A program made the translations under genes and the position numbers. Shown here one piece after another: positions 1 through 7,367 of a stretch of DNA of 31,100 bases (within the stretch, counting starts at the first letter, position 1; the number at the start of each line of letters is the position of its first letter). Origin of the DNA: a virus; the IMG/VR virus record IMGVR_UViG_3300027162_000166, positions 1 through 31,100 of that record. One strand, given 5' to 3'. The notes under the pieces are model-generated. The model was not told the DNA's origin. It did not search any database and was given only the letters and a program-made list of their open reading frames with translations.

Positions 1-1
1 G

Positions 2-157
2 CTTAGTATTGAGCAGAAGAAAAAGCTATATGAAGAATGGAAGCCAATTATAATTCATAATTATGTTCAGTACTTAAACATAGATATTCAATATCACTAT
101 GTCAAAGCACTGAACAACGCAATACAATTAAATATAGCCAGCTTTCAAACTAATTAA
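2..157 (+). CDS. C-terminal end of an unidentified protein, cut by the window edge
   Basis: An open frame enters from the left edge and ends at TAA (155-157). The visible 51 residues begin LSIEQKKKLYEEWKPI and end IASFQTN. They are charged at first and then rich in Asn, Tyr and Ile, with no motif I recognise. The frame has no start codon inside the window, so the gene begins further left. It converges on the lipoprotein gene, with only two bases between the stop codons, which fits tightly packed phage coding. I cannot assign a function. Confidence 0.6.
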   Translation, partial: LSIEQKKKLYEEWKPIIIHNYVQYLNIDIQYHYVKALNNAIQLNIASFQTN

Positions 158-159
158 TA

Positions 160-1593
160 TTAAATCTTAGTGGCTTGTATGACAGTTTGTCCTGCACCTG
201 TTGACAACATATACTTCACACCACCGAGATTGACGATGGTAAATCTATTATTTCCCACATGCTGCTTAACCGTATCAGTAGTACCGGGCGCAAATTGCCC
301 TTTGCCATTAGACAACAAAATCTGCTTGTTAAACACTGTAGATAACGTATTACAAATAATGTCATCAATACCATCCCCATTCAAATCTGCGAATTGCATA
401 CGGTAACACCAAGCATATGGGTCTTTAAAACTACCCAACTGTCCAGGGATAATGGTTTCTGTAACATCAGTCCAAGTTCCGCTTATATTCTTCAGTATTT
501 GATATCCCAGACCTGACCATGTGCCATTAATAGAATAAGCTATTGCGGCAACTATTTCCTTTTTACCATCTCCATCTAAGTCTTTTGCAGCAACAAAGCT
601 ATAGGGAGTATCACAATTATTAAACCATAAGAAACACTCTTGAGCATTGAGAGCATTTCTCATAAAACTGGGGATCAAAACCTGCTTAGATTTATTGTAG
701 GATAGAACTGCGTTTGATTCCAGAATGTTTAAGTTGTAGGTGCTACCAGTTATCACATCTGGGATTCCATCACCGTTTATGTCATCAGCAGTGCCAATGC
801 CCATGGGCTTAACAAATTTTTCTGTGAAATTGATTCCTGGTTCGGTCGTTGATTCATCAAGAGCCAATTTAAAAGACAGTTTTGCCATGTTGGGCCCAGC
901 TAATAAAACACTGCTGTTTGTAAACCCTTGCCCGGAATACCCTCCGCAATTAACCATTCTATTCTGTGAGAGATATGGTTGATTTAAAATCAATAAATCA
1001 TTAATACCATCTTTGTTGAAATCAGCAGACATTAAACCGTGACTATAATCCCAAACCTGGGGCAGTAGGCTAGTTGCATTAATATATGCACCGTTATTAA
1101 CTACCAAGCTATTTTGAAAACCGCAATCGTTGCCGGTACCGTCTACCCCTGTATCACCGATAAAAATATCTTTTTTTCCATCGCCAGTTAAATCAGCAAT
1201 CAGTCCTTGTCGAGGCCATATATGCCTATTTGCGACCGACTTGAATGCTGTGTCAACCTTATAGGATTTCGAGATCGTGTCGTAAACCAGTAAAATAGGT
1301 TTTGAAGATCTTGCAACACTTCCACCTTGGTTGTATCGCATAACTCCCAACAAAAGATCGTCATAGCCATCGCTGTTTACATCACCCACTGCGATAATAT
1401 CGAAACCAAGTCCATCTCCGAATTTGGCAGCATCTTCTGAATCGCTGGCCACAGTTAGGTCAAAACTTCCGATGGTAAAAATTGGATTTAAACTTGAACT
1501 AGGCGGTGTTACTACACTACCTCCGCCTCCACCCCCTCCGCCACACGATGCCAGAGTGGATCCGATTAATAGTGCTAAGAATGTTTTTTTCAT
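160..1593 (-). CDS. FG-GAP/VCBS-repeat outer-membrane lipoprotein
   Basis: This 477-residue protein starts with a lipoprotein signal peptide: two Lys, a hydrophobic core, and the lipobox LASC with the acylated Cys at residue 17. Eight Gly follow the Cys. The +2 residue is Gly, not Asp, so outer-membrane sorting is expected. Six FG-GAP calcium-loop motifs follow, at about residues 71 (DVNSDGYDD), 134 (DLTGDGKKD), 191 (DFNKDGIND), 271 (DINGDGIPD), 338 (DLDGDGKKE) and 403 (DLNGDGIDD). Such repeats build an integrin-alpha-like beta-propeller, usually used for adhesion or binding. The start codon lies in an ATGA overlap with the upstream gene's stop, with AAAGG just upstream, so translation is probably coupled. 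The style is bacterial (Burkholderiales-like) and unusual for a T4-like phage. Family and location are fairly sure; binding partner and role in infection (for example superinfection exclusion) are inference. Confidence 0.85.
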   Translation of the reverse strand: MKKTFLALLIGSTLASCGGGGGGGGSVVTPPSSSLNPIFTIGSFDLTVASDSEDAAKFGDGLGFDIIAVGDVNSDGYDDLLLGVMRYNQGGSVARSSKPILLVYDTISKSYKVDTAFKSVANRHIWPRQGLIADLTGDGKKDIFIGDTGVDGTGNDCGFQNSLVVNNGAYINATSLLPQVWDYSHGLMSADFNKDGINDLLILNQPYLSQNRMVNCGGYSGQGFTNSSVLLAGPNMAKLSFKLALDESTTEPGINFTEKFVKPMGIGTADDINGDGIPDVITGSTYNLNILESNAVLSYNKSKQVLIPSFMRNALNAQECFLWFNNCDTPYSFVAAKDLDGDGKKEIVAAIAYSINGTWSGLGYQILKNISGTWTDVTETIIPGQLGSFKDPYAWCYRMQFADLNGDGIDDIICNTLSTVFNKQILLSNGKGQFAPGTTDTVKQHVGNNRFTIVNLGGVKYMLSTGAGQTVIQATKI

Positions 1594-2786
1594 TTGTATA
1601 CCTTTAGTAGGATTGTATCCTGACTGATGCGACCGTTAAGTTTAATCTCGGTACTCTTGATGCCCTTGAACCATTTCTTAGCGGCAGGCTTGCCATTGTC
1701 GTTAAACTCTTTGATCTGCTTGTCGGGCTTGCGTAGCGTTTTCTGCACACTTAGGGCGGAATCAAATCCAAATATCTTAGATCCCTTTACACCCAGCTTG
1801 CCAATATGGCTGTCAGCAATGTAAATACCCAGCTTACGAGTTTTAGTATTGTAAACCCAAAGTTCTTCAGCACTAAGGATGTTGACGGGGTCCACACTCT
1901 TAACTTTGAGCTCAGTGCTTTCACGCATGTAAATCAGTTTGGCAACCACTTTTTCTGGCGGCACTGCCTTTTTCTTGCGTGGAGCCTTATTGGCACGTTT
2001 GATGATGCCATAGCTGTTAGTGTCTGCCAGAGCCTGTTGCCACCAAGCGAGCACAGCCTTGATTTGACGTTTATTCCAGTGCTTGTATGCTTCAAGTAGT
2101 TGACTGTCCTTGCCTTCGGCAACTTGTTCAAACTCTGCGATGTTGCGTTCAATTACAGCGACAACATGTTTGACATGTGCAGGTTGAATGTTGTTCTTAG
2201 TTAGTAAATCTACTAAGCGTGGCTCACCTTTAAAACCATTTTTAACGAAGTCATCAAAAGCACCTTCTAAGTCACCAGCAGACTCCTGAGCCTTTTCGCG
2301 CAAACGGTCCTGTATGTTGGGCTTGGCTACTTCAACTTTGACTTCTTTGACTTCTTTGGGACTAAGCTCACTGGTCCAACCCTGAGTCTTAAGTGCTTTG
2401 ACAATTGTACGCATGGTGCTAAATCTTAGTTTTAAACCCATACGTGCTGCTCGCAGCACGAAGCCAATACTAGATCCCGGTGTAAGATCGCCCCGTTTAA
2501 TGGCTTCAACCTGTTTGGCTCGGCGTGGATTCTTACTTAAAAAGTTGACTAGCCATTCTTGGCTGGTCTTGTTGTCCTGAGTAAAATTATACCAGTTAAG
2601 TGTTTTGTGAATTGTTGTTCTGTAAGTGACGTGACTCCAAGTATCCTGTTCATCCAGCGAGGGATACTGCGGTTCATTGCCTACATATTTGGCATCTGCT
2701 TCCTTGTAAGGAACGGGTTTAGCTGGCTGTTCAAAACGCCAAGCGATTTTACCTGTTTCTACCTTTACTTGCTTTCTGGTTGCCAT
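1590..2786 (-). CDS. Hypothetical phage protein, 398 aa, basic
   Basis: The start at 2786 is supported by a strong Shine-Dalgarno (AGGAG, 5 nt before ATG). The protein is Lys-rich and has no signal peptide or membrane segment. An aromatic N-terminal part (WSHVTYRTTIHKTLNWYNF, about residues 50-68) precedes a helical middle. A Lys/Pro-rich linker (KAPRKKKAVPPEKVV, about 266-280) leads to a C-terminal part of likely beta structure ending in LLKVYK. It resembles in style the conserved hypotheticals of marine and freshwater T4-like phages, but I cannot name a family. It overlaps the metallopeptidase-like gene upstream by 38 nt and the lipoprotein downstream by 4 nt, so the three probably form one transcript. 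Function unknown. Confidence 0.8.
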   Translation of the reverse strand: MATRKQVKVETGKIAWRFEQPAKPVPYKEADAKYVGNEPQYPSLDEQDTWSHVTYRTTIHKTLNWYNFTQDNKTSQEWLVNFLSKNPRRAKQVEAIKRGDLTPGSSIGFVLRAARMGLKLRFSTMRTIVKALKTQGWTSELSPKEVKEVKVEVAKPNIQDRLREKAQESAGDLEGAFDDFVKNGFKGEPRLVDLLTKNNIQPAHVKHVVAVIERNIAEFEQVAEGKDSQLLEAYKHWNKRQIKAVLAWWQQALADTNSYGIIKRANKAPRKKKAVPPEKVVAKLIYMRESTELKVKSVDPVNILSAEELWVYNTKTRKLGIYIADSHIGKLGVKGSKIFGFDSALSVQKTLRKPDKQIKEFNDNGKPAAKKWFKGIKSTEIKLNGRISQDTILLKVYK

Positions 2787-3213
2787 ACTTTCTCCTAATT
2801 AACTCAAATGCCCTATGCATTAATAATGATTCCTTACTATAAGCCTCAATTTCCCAAGGCCTATCTAAGTAACGATTTTTTACTACCTTTCCCAACCAAA
2901 CATGCTCATATCGTTTCTTACTTAAAACAATCTTTAAATGTCCGCGAACAAACTGTTTGACATGCACCATTTCATGTGCCAGTATCCTAGCCAGTCTATC
3001 CGCAGACAACGTGCTTTGTAAGAATATGTAATATTCTCCGCCGTATTCTGAAGCAAAGCCATCTGCGTTAAACTCACTATTAACATCTTTACGTGTCGTG
3101 ATTATAACACTTTTTGGATTTTTGTCCAATTTTAGAAGATGAACATAGGCTTGAGCTAGTTCCTCAAGTATATCTCGTTTTAATTGGCTACGACAACTTA
3201 TCTGAATGTCCAT
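2749..3213 (-). CDS. Putative zinc metallopeptidase (HEXXH, SprT/gluzincin-like)
   Basis: With the ATG at 3213 the protein is 154 residues. The frame is open further upstream, but the extra residues run through the promoter and terminator region, so this internal ATG (MDIQISCRSQ) is preferred. The zincin motif HEMVH lies at residues 80-84 (H80, E81, H84), within a helix preceded by RLARILA. About 38 residues later PWEIEAY (120-126) could give the third zinc ligand as Glu, the gluzincin pattern. The C-terminus is basic (RKYGNQKASKGRNR). Small HEXXH proteins of this kind occur in many T4-like phages; substrates are generally unknown. The gene sits just behind a consensus sigma70 promoter whose predicted transcription start falls on the ATG, so the mRNA may be leaderless. 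Peptidase activity is inference from the motif. Confidence 0.7.
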   Translation of the reverse strand: MDIQISCRSQLKRDILEELAQAYVHLLKLDKNPKSVIITTRKDVNSEFNADGFASEYGGEYYIFLQSTLSADRLARILAHEMVHVKQFVRGHLKIVLSKKRYEHVWLGKVVKNRYLDRPWEIEAYSKESLLMHRAFELIRRKYGNQKASKGRNR

Positions 3214-3248
3214 TTCCACAGTATAGCAGGTTAGCCATTTTGTGTCAA
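3213..3248 (-). promoter_or_regulatory. Consensus sigma70-type promoter for the metallopeptidase/lipoprotein operon
   Basis: On the minus strand, TTGACA (3243-3248) and TATACT (3220-3225) are separated by exactly 17 nt. The -35 is perfect and the -10 matches five of six positions. Six bases (GTGGAA) separate the -10 from the ATG at 3213, so the expected +1 coincides with the start codon. It lies directly downstream of the porin terminator and would start a new unit running 3213 to 160. T4-like phages use host-like promoters for early genes, so early expression is plausible. Confidence 0.75.
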
Positions 3249-3249
3249 T

Positions 3250-3274
3250 AAAAAACCCGCCGACGGCGGGTTTT
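3250..3274 (-). terminator. Rho-independent terminator of the porin gene
   Basis: Two 10-nt arms, AAAACCCGCC (3252-3261) and GGCGGGTTTT (3265-3274), pair perfectly around a 3-nt loop. On the minus strand the GC-rich stem is followed by six T (the last five at 3255-3251, before ATT). It sits 18 nt after the porin stop and insulates the porin from the next unit. The A-tract on the other side makes it potentially bidirectional. Confidence 0.9.
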
Positions 3275-3292
3275 GGGAAAGTTTCTAATATA

Positions 3293-4312
3293 TTAGAAAC
3301 GATGACGAATACCAACGCCCATTACACGAGCATCTGCCCATGCAGCATTAGTACGGTTGACACCGTCGTTTGTGTAGTTAGTGTCTTTGACAGCCGCATA
3401 CAAGTCAGTACGCTTGCTCATTGCATGGCTAATACCTACTGCCCAGCTGGCTGTTTCTGCACTACGGTTTCCAACAAAACTATGGTCAAAATGACTGTAG
3501 CTGGCCATTAGTGTGTTACCTTTGCCCATTGGCATTGTAGCACCAATGCTGTAGCCTTTATCTTCTTTGGTTACTGCATCGCTGTTTTCTACACGATTCC
3601 ATTGTGCAAACATCTTGGCTCTTTTTAGATCCACACTTATACCTGTGATTACAGATGTCATATTATGACGTCCTGGGCCCATATCAACTTCTTGCCAAGT
3701 TGCTGTAAAACCAACTGGACCTTGGAACATCATACCGCCAAGACTTTTACCGCTTTGCTTAGTTCCAAAAGCATCATCTTGCACGCCAGCTGAATAAACC
3801 CCAGTTAAAGCAACAGGACCAGCATTAGTTTTTACTAGTACTGCATTGTTCCAGCCAGTATCTGATCCACCGCCGCCTAGGTTATAATTACTGGCACCAA
3901 AACGCTGTGTAACCATTGGACTAAACACAAAACTATCACTTAGTGCGTTAAACGCAATAGTTGAAATAAAGTATGGTGTGGTTACACGACCAGCTTGTAC
4001 TTCGCCTGATTTATTGCTCAAACCAACATAAGCGTTACGAGCAAACATATTGTCTCCGTTGAAACGACCTTGTTGAGCAGTATCTGGGCGTAGAAATTGC
4101 TCAAGCACGACATTGGCTTTAACGCCATGACCTAGGTCTTCTGAACTACGAATTCCTATATAACTAGTAGTCATTCCACCGCTGCTAATTTGAGTTGGTG
4201 CTTTATTATTAGTATGACCAACATATCCATCTACCAAGCCATATAGACTAGTTTGGGCCTGTGCTGCGGTAGCAGCTCCAGCAATCAATGCTGCTAATAA
4301 AAGTTTTTTCAT
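3293..4312 (-). CDS. Outer-membrane porin, Burkholderiales Porin_4 type (phage moron)
   Basis: This 339-residue protein begins with a Sec signal peptide (MKKLLLAALIAGAATAAQA, cleavage after residue 19). The mature protein starts QTSLYGLVDGYV, the typical first strand of betaproteobacterial trimeric porins. Further hallmarks are TTSYIGIRSSEDLGHGVKA, FARNAYVGLSNKSGEVQAGR, a repeated strand style such as YSIGATMPMGKGNTLMASYS, MSKRTDLYAAVKD, and the C-terminal VGIRHRF with terminal Phe, the signal read by the BAM assembly machinery. The length is close to the family norm of about 340-400. It would form a 16-stranded general diffusion pore in the host outer membrane. The start has AAGGA 8 nt upstream. 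The gene has its own promoter (4367-4395) and terminator (3250-3274), the moron layout. Phage-borne porins are known from lambdoid phages (Lc of PA-2); one in a T4-like genome is unusual. Family assignment is near certain; its role in infection is inference. Confidence 0.93.
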   Translation of the reverse strand: MKKLLLAALIAGAATAAQAQTSLYGLVDGYVGHTNNKAPTQISSGGMTTSYIGIRSSEDLGHGVKANVVLEQFLRPDTAQQGRFNGDNMFARNAYVGLSNKSGEVQAGRVTTPYFISTIAFNALSDSFVFSPMVTQRFGASNYNLGGGGSDTGWNNAVLVKTNAGPVALTGVYSAGVQDDAFGTKQSGKSLGGMMFQGPVGFTATWQEVDMGPGRHNMTSVITGISVDLKRAKMFAQWNRVENSDAVTKEDKGYSIGATMPMGKGNTLMASYSHFDHSFVGNRSAETASWAVGISHAMSKRTDLYAAVKDTNYTNDGVNRTNAAWADARVMGVGIRHRF

Positions 4313-4366
4313 CCTTTTTTCCTTTTTAAAATCATATACAAACTTATATAGTTGTAGTTATCTGTT

Positions 4367-4395
4367 ATTGTACATGTAGATAGTATTTAAATCAA
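4367..4395 (-). promoter_or_regulatory. Sigma70-type promoter of the porin
   Basis: On the minus strand TTGATT (4390-4395) and TACAAT (4367-4372) are spaced by 17 nt. Expected transcription start is near 4360, leaving a leader of about 48 nt before the porin ATG, with an AAGGA ribosome site. The match to host consensus is good in both boxes, so the porin can be transcribed independently of phage late factors. Confidence 0.6.
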
Positions 4396-4430
4396 GTATA
4401 ACGGTAAGATATACTACACTATAACTCATT

Positions 4431-4450
4431 TTGTTGCTAAAAAGCAACAA
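4431..4450. other. Inverted repeat in the divergent porin/neck intergenic region
   Basis: TTGTTGCT (4431-4438) and AGCAACAA (4443-4450) are perfect inverted arms around AAAA. Neither side carries a T-tract, so it is not a standard terminator. It lies between the divergent porin and neck-gene starts, upstream of both, and could be a regulator-binding palindrome. The rest of the 4313-4495 gap is AT-rich and holds the porin promoter and a possible late promoter for the rightward genes. Confidence 0.4.
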
Positions 4451-4453
4451 TGT

Positions 4454-4461
4454 TATAAAAA
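4454..4461 (+). promoter_or_regulatory. Possible late promoter for the neck/tail-completion operon
   Basis: TATAAAAA matches the T4 late octamer TATAAATA at seven of eight positions and lies 34 nt before the ATG at 4496. A second, poorer match (GGTAAATA, 4481-4488) is too close to the ATG to give a leader. AAGG at 4479-4482 is 13 nt from the ATG, long for a ribosome site. Weak evidence only. Confidence 0.3.
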
Positions 4462-4495
4462 ATATTTTGAATTGACATAAGGTAAATAGTATACT

Positions 4496-5542
4496 ATGCC
4501 AAGATTAAGCCTTTGGAAGAACGAAAAGACCAATGATTATCATTTCATGGACAAGGTTATCCGTGAACAATTTCTTGTTGGTGGCACTGCCGTTCTAATC
4601 CACAAATATTTGCAGCCAGCGGATCAGGGTGCCAGCAATGATCCAACTAAACCTAATCATAGAGTAGAAAGCAAATTAGACGAAACTAAAATACAAGACT
4701 TGCTTCTACTTGAAAACAGAGATCGTATATATGACCCCGATGTCTATGAACTACGTGGCGTTTATAATGTGGGAGATCAAGATTTTGATCTAACACAGTT
4801 TGGTTTATTTTTAAGTGCTGATACTATATTTGTAACGTTTCATACCAATGACATGGTGGAACGCATGGGACGCAAGCTCATGGCGGGAGATGTAATCGAG
4901 TTACCCCATGTTAGAGATGATTTACTGTTAGATCAAACTAAGCCTGCTATCAATAAATTTTATGTTATACAAGATGCTGCTCGTGCTGCGGAAGGATTTA
5001 GTCAAACTTGGTATCCACATATATGGCGCATCAAAGCCAGTCCAATGACAGATGCTCAAGAATATAGAGACATATTGCAGCAAAAAGCAGACAATGGTAT
5101 AGACACGCTTAAAGATGCCTTAAGCACATATCAGCGTGAGCTGGAAATAAGTAATGCTATTGTAGAGCGTGGTGAGCAACTTGCTCCTACAATATTAGAC
5201 GACGGTGATAATATCATACAGGATGTTAGTAAGAAATATCAAACAAATGCTGACACTACATATAACCATGGTGAAGCGTTGAACGAAGGTTTAAGTTTTC
5301 CATTGCTACCAACTCAGGGAGAATTTTTCCTGCGTACAGACTACAGCCCTCCCACATTGTTTGTATATAGAGGAACACGTTGGCAACGTATGGAAACACC
5401 AAATGGTCCCGTTAATTTACGTGATCGCGTGCTTAATGCTGCACCATTTATCAACAACACCGCAACCACTGTAATCGGCAGTGAAGAAATGCCCGAGCGT
5501 CAAGCCCTAAGCCAAGTTATTAAACCTAAAACGGACTTTTAA
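4496..5542 (+). CDS. T4-like virion structural protein, possibly a neck protein
   Basis: This 348-residue protein has no signal peptide. Recognisable blocks are EQFLVGGTAVLIHKYL (about 24-39), IQDLLLLENRDRIYDPDVYE (66-85), DLTQFGLFLSADTIFVTFH (98-116), RMGRKLMAGDVIELPHVRDD (123-142) and DAARAAEGFSQTWYPHIWRI (160-179). A C-terminal module near EFFLRTDYSPPTLFVYRGTR carries a Y-x-G-x-x-W pattern. I recall this layout from structural proteins of marine T4-like phages. The GDVIELPH segment and its place just before a gp15-like gene suggest a gp14-like neck component of the head-tail junction, but I cannot confirm that equivalence. The stop is 2 nt from the next start, so the two are co-translated. 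Virion role is fairly sure; the exact position is inference. Confidence 0.65.
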   Translation: MPRLSLWKNEKTNDYHFMDKVIREQFLVGGTAVLIHKYLQPADQGASNDPTKPNHRVESKLDETKIQDLLLLENRDRIYDPDVYELRGVYNVGDQDFDLTQFGLFLSADTIFVTFHTNDMVERMGRKLMAGDVIELPHVRDDLLLDQTKPAINKFYVIQDAARAAEGFSQTWYPHIWRIKASPMTDAQEYRDILQQKADNGIDTLKDALSTYQRELEISNAIVERGEQLAPTILDDGDNIIQDVSKKYQTNADTTYNHGEALNEGLSFPLLPTQGEFFLRTDYSPPTLFVYRGTRWQRMETPNGPVNLRDRVLNAAPFINNTATTVIGSEEMPERQALSQVIKPKTDF

Positions 5543-5544
5543 TC

Positions 5545-6897
5545 ATGCAATTTTTCTACGACGAACAATTAAGAAGATACCTAGCACAGTTTATGCGTAT
5601 ACTTGGTGGATTCAGTGTAAAAACTGGTAAAGACCGCAACGGACAAGAAACTTATATCCAAGTGCCTGTTCGTTATGGTGATATTAATCGCATGGCTGCT
5701 CACATAATGAAAAATCAAAGTGAGAACATGATTAACACTGTGCCGTTTATCAGTTGCTATATCACTGATATGACCATGAGTGCTGAGCGTAGGTCAAACC
5801 CCACACATATTAGCTCTCTTCAAGTGTATGAAAAGAAATTTAATTACCAAACAGGTACATACGAAAGTGACACCATTGGGAATTCTTATACTGTTGAAAG
5901 ATACATGCCTGTTCCCTATGATTTAACAGTTCAGGTTGATATATGGACTAGTAATACTGAACAGAAATTTCAGTTAATGGAACAATTATTAGTTTTGTTT
6001 AATCCTAGTATTAATTTAAAGACCAATGATAATCCTTTTGATTGGAGTAATTTAACTTACACAGAATTAGTTAACATTGTTTGGAGTGTTAGACAAGTTC
6101 CCATGGGAACAGATGACATCATTGACGTTGCTGCCTTAAATTTCACACTTCCAATATTAATAAATCCCCCTGCTAAAGTTAAACGCCAAACTCTTATACA
6201 TTCTATACTCAATGAGATACGTCGCCTTAAAGAGAATGAGAAATTCGATTGGTTGCCTAGTGATCCTATACCCAACAAAGAGTGGGTCATAGTAACTTTT
6301 GAAAATCAAAAACTACAAGTAAGAATAGATGGTCCACAAGCAATCATACTAAATCAAGCAGGTGGACAGACAACCCCCAGTGGTGATTTGTTAACTTGGG
6401 AAGAAGCCTTGCGCCCCTATGGTGAATTAAGATTAGGTATAAGCAATTTACGATTACGCCGTGGGCAAGATCCTGAAGATTACAGTAAAGATATTATAGC
6501 AACAATAGATAATGTAGATCACGCTGCGCCCAACATTGCTTATATTACCATAGATGAAGGCAGTTTGCCCAGTGCCACAGAGGGAGCGATTGATGGAATC
6601 ATTAATCCTGTAAGAACTGCCCCAGGACGTGGCTTACCCGCAGCAGCGACTAACCAACGCTACCTTGTGTTAGAAGATGTACCCAATGTAACAGAATGGG
6701 GAGTAACAAATGCAGTTGCAAATGACATTATTCAATATAACGGAAGTGCATGGACGGTTAGTTTTTCAAGTATAAGTAACAATAGTGGCATTGTGCTAAA
6801 CGCAACAACAGGTGTTCTATATGAATGGCGTCGAGGGCAATGGATTAGTGCAGTGGCTGGTACATATCAAAATGGTTGGTGGAGATTATATTTGTGA
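5545..6897 (+). CDS. Tail sheath stabiliser/completion protein, T4 gp15-like
   Basis: The N-terminal half looks like T4 gp15, which caps the tail tube and sheath. It shows FYDEQLRRYLAQFMRILGGF (residues 3-22), a VPVRYGD strand, PFISCYITDMTMSAERRSNP (about 68-87), a YEKKFNYQTGTY strand, VPYDLTVQVDIWTSNTEQKF, and a block ending LNFTLPILINPPAKV. At 450 residues it is much longer than T4 gp15 (about 270). The extra C-terminal part is probably accessory; its end (IIQYNGSAWTV, then LYEWRRGQWI) resembles the Y-x-G-x-x-W module at the end of the preceding protein. It follows that gene by 2 nt, and its stop overlaps the NUDIX start (GTGA). The family call rests on pattern memory, not a profile search. 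Confidence 0.6.
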   Translation: MQFFYDEQLRRYLAQFMRILGGFSVKTGKDRNGQETYIQVPVRYGDINRMAAHIMKNQSENMINTVPFISCYITDMTMSAERRSNPTHISSLQVYEKKFNYQTGTYESDTIGNSYTVERYMPVPYDLTVQVDIWTSNTEQKFQLMEQLLVLFNPSINLKTNDNPFDWSNLTYTELVNIVWSVRQVPMGTDDIIDVAALNFTLPILINPPAKVKRQTLIHSILNEIRRLKENEKFDWLPSDPIPNKEWVIVTFENQKLQVRIDGPQAIILNQAGGQTTPSGDLLTWEEALRPYGELRLGISNLRLRRGQDPEDYSKDIIATIDNVDHAAPNIAYITIDEGSLPSATEGAIDGIINPVRTAPGRGLPAAATNQRYLVLEDVPNVTEWGVTNAVANDIIQYNGSAWTVSFSSISNNSGIVLNATTGVLYEWRRGQWISAVAGTYQNGWWRLYL

Positions 6898-7367
6898 AAC
6901 AATTTAGAGGAGTTGGTGCTATCATTGTAAGTGAACATTCAGGTAAAGTATTAACGGTACTGAGATCGCCCAAAGAAAGCCATCCTAACACATGGACGTT
7001 TGCAGGAGGTCGAGCCGAGCACAATGAGTCAACATCCGATACACTAGTTAGAGAACTAAAAGAAGAATTGCAATTAACAAAATTTAAAAAAATATTACCT
7101 TTACATAGATATCAAAGTAGAAGTAAAGATTTTATATACGATACATTTATTGTATTGGTTAATAAAGAATTTGTTCCCGTCCTTAATTGGGAAAACAGCG
7201 GCTACGCATGGTCTGATATTGAACATTTACCAAGTCCATTACATCCCAAGACAAGACAAATGATGAATTCATCGCGATTGATTGATAAATTTAAGAATTT
7301 TTGCATTTGGGTAGATAAGAAAAATGGCAGCAGAGATAATTCAATTTCCAAGGAAACAACCTCTTAA
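6894..7367 (+). CDS. NUDIX hydrolase
   Basis: I chose the GTG at 6894 because GGAG lies 9 nt upstream and the GTG overlaps the preceding stop (GTGA). A TTG at 6876 is in frame but has no better ribosome site. The 157-residue protein begins VKQFRGVGAIIVSEHSGKVL, the first NUDIX strands. It carries the NUDIX box at residues 39-61: G39, E45, then RELKEEL with E54, E57 and E58 as metal ligands. The canonical Gly after EE-x is Gln here. NUDIX enzymes hydrolyse nucleoside diphosphates linked to other moieties (dNTPs, ADP-ribose, NAD, capped RNA); T4 also encodes one (NudE). The substrate cannot be read from sequence. Its place inside a structural operon is odd. The 3' end overlaps the next gene by 44 nt. 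Confidence 0.88.
   Translation: MKQFRGVGAIIVSEHSGKVLTVLRSPKESHPNTWTFAGGRAEHNESTSDTLVRELKEELQLTKFKKILPLHRYQSRSKDFIYDTFIVLVNKEFVPVLNWENSGYAWSDIEHLPSPLHPKTRQMMNSSRLIDKFKNFCIWVDKKNGSRDNSISKETTS

Noticed and set aside
3214-3315. N-terminal extension of the metallopeptidase frame up to 3315
   Set aside because: The extension is encoded by the terminator and promoter of the neighbouring units and shows no protein-like pattern.
4467-4495. Sigma70-like TTGAAT-17-TATACT before the plus-strand virion gene
   Set aside because: The -10 box abuts the ATG at 4496, so the transcript would start inside the gene. No later start fits the conserved N-terminus.
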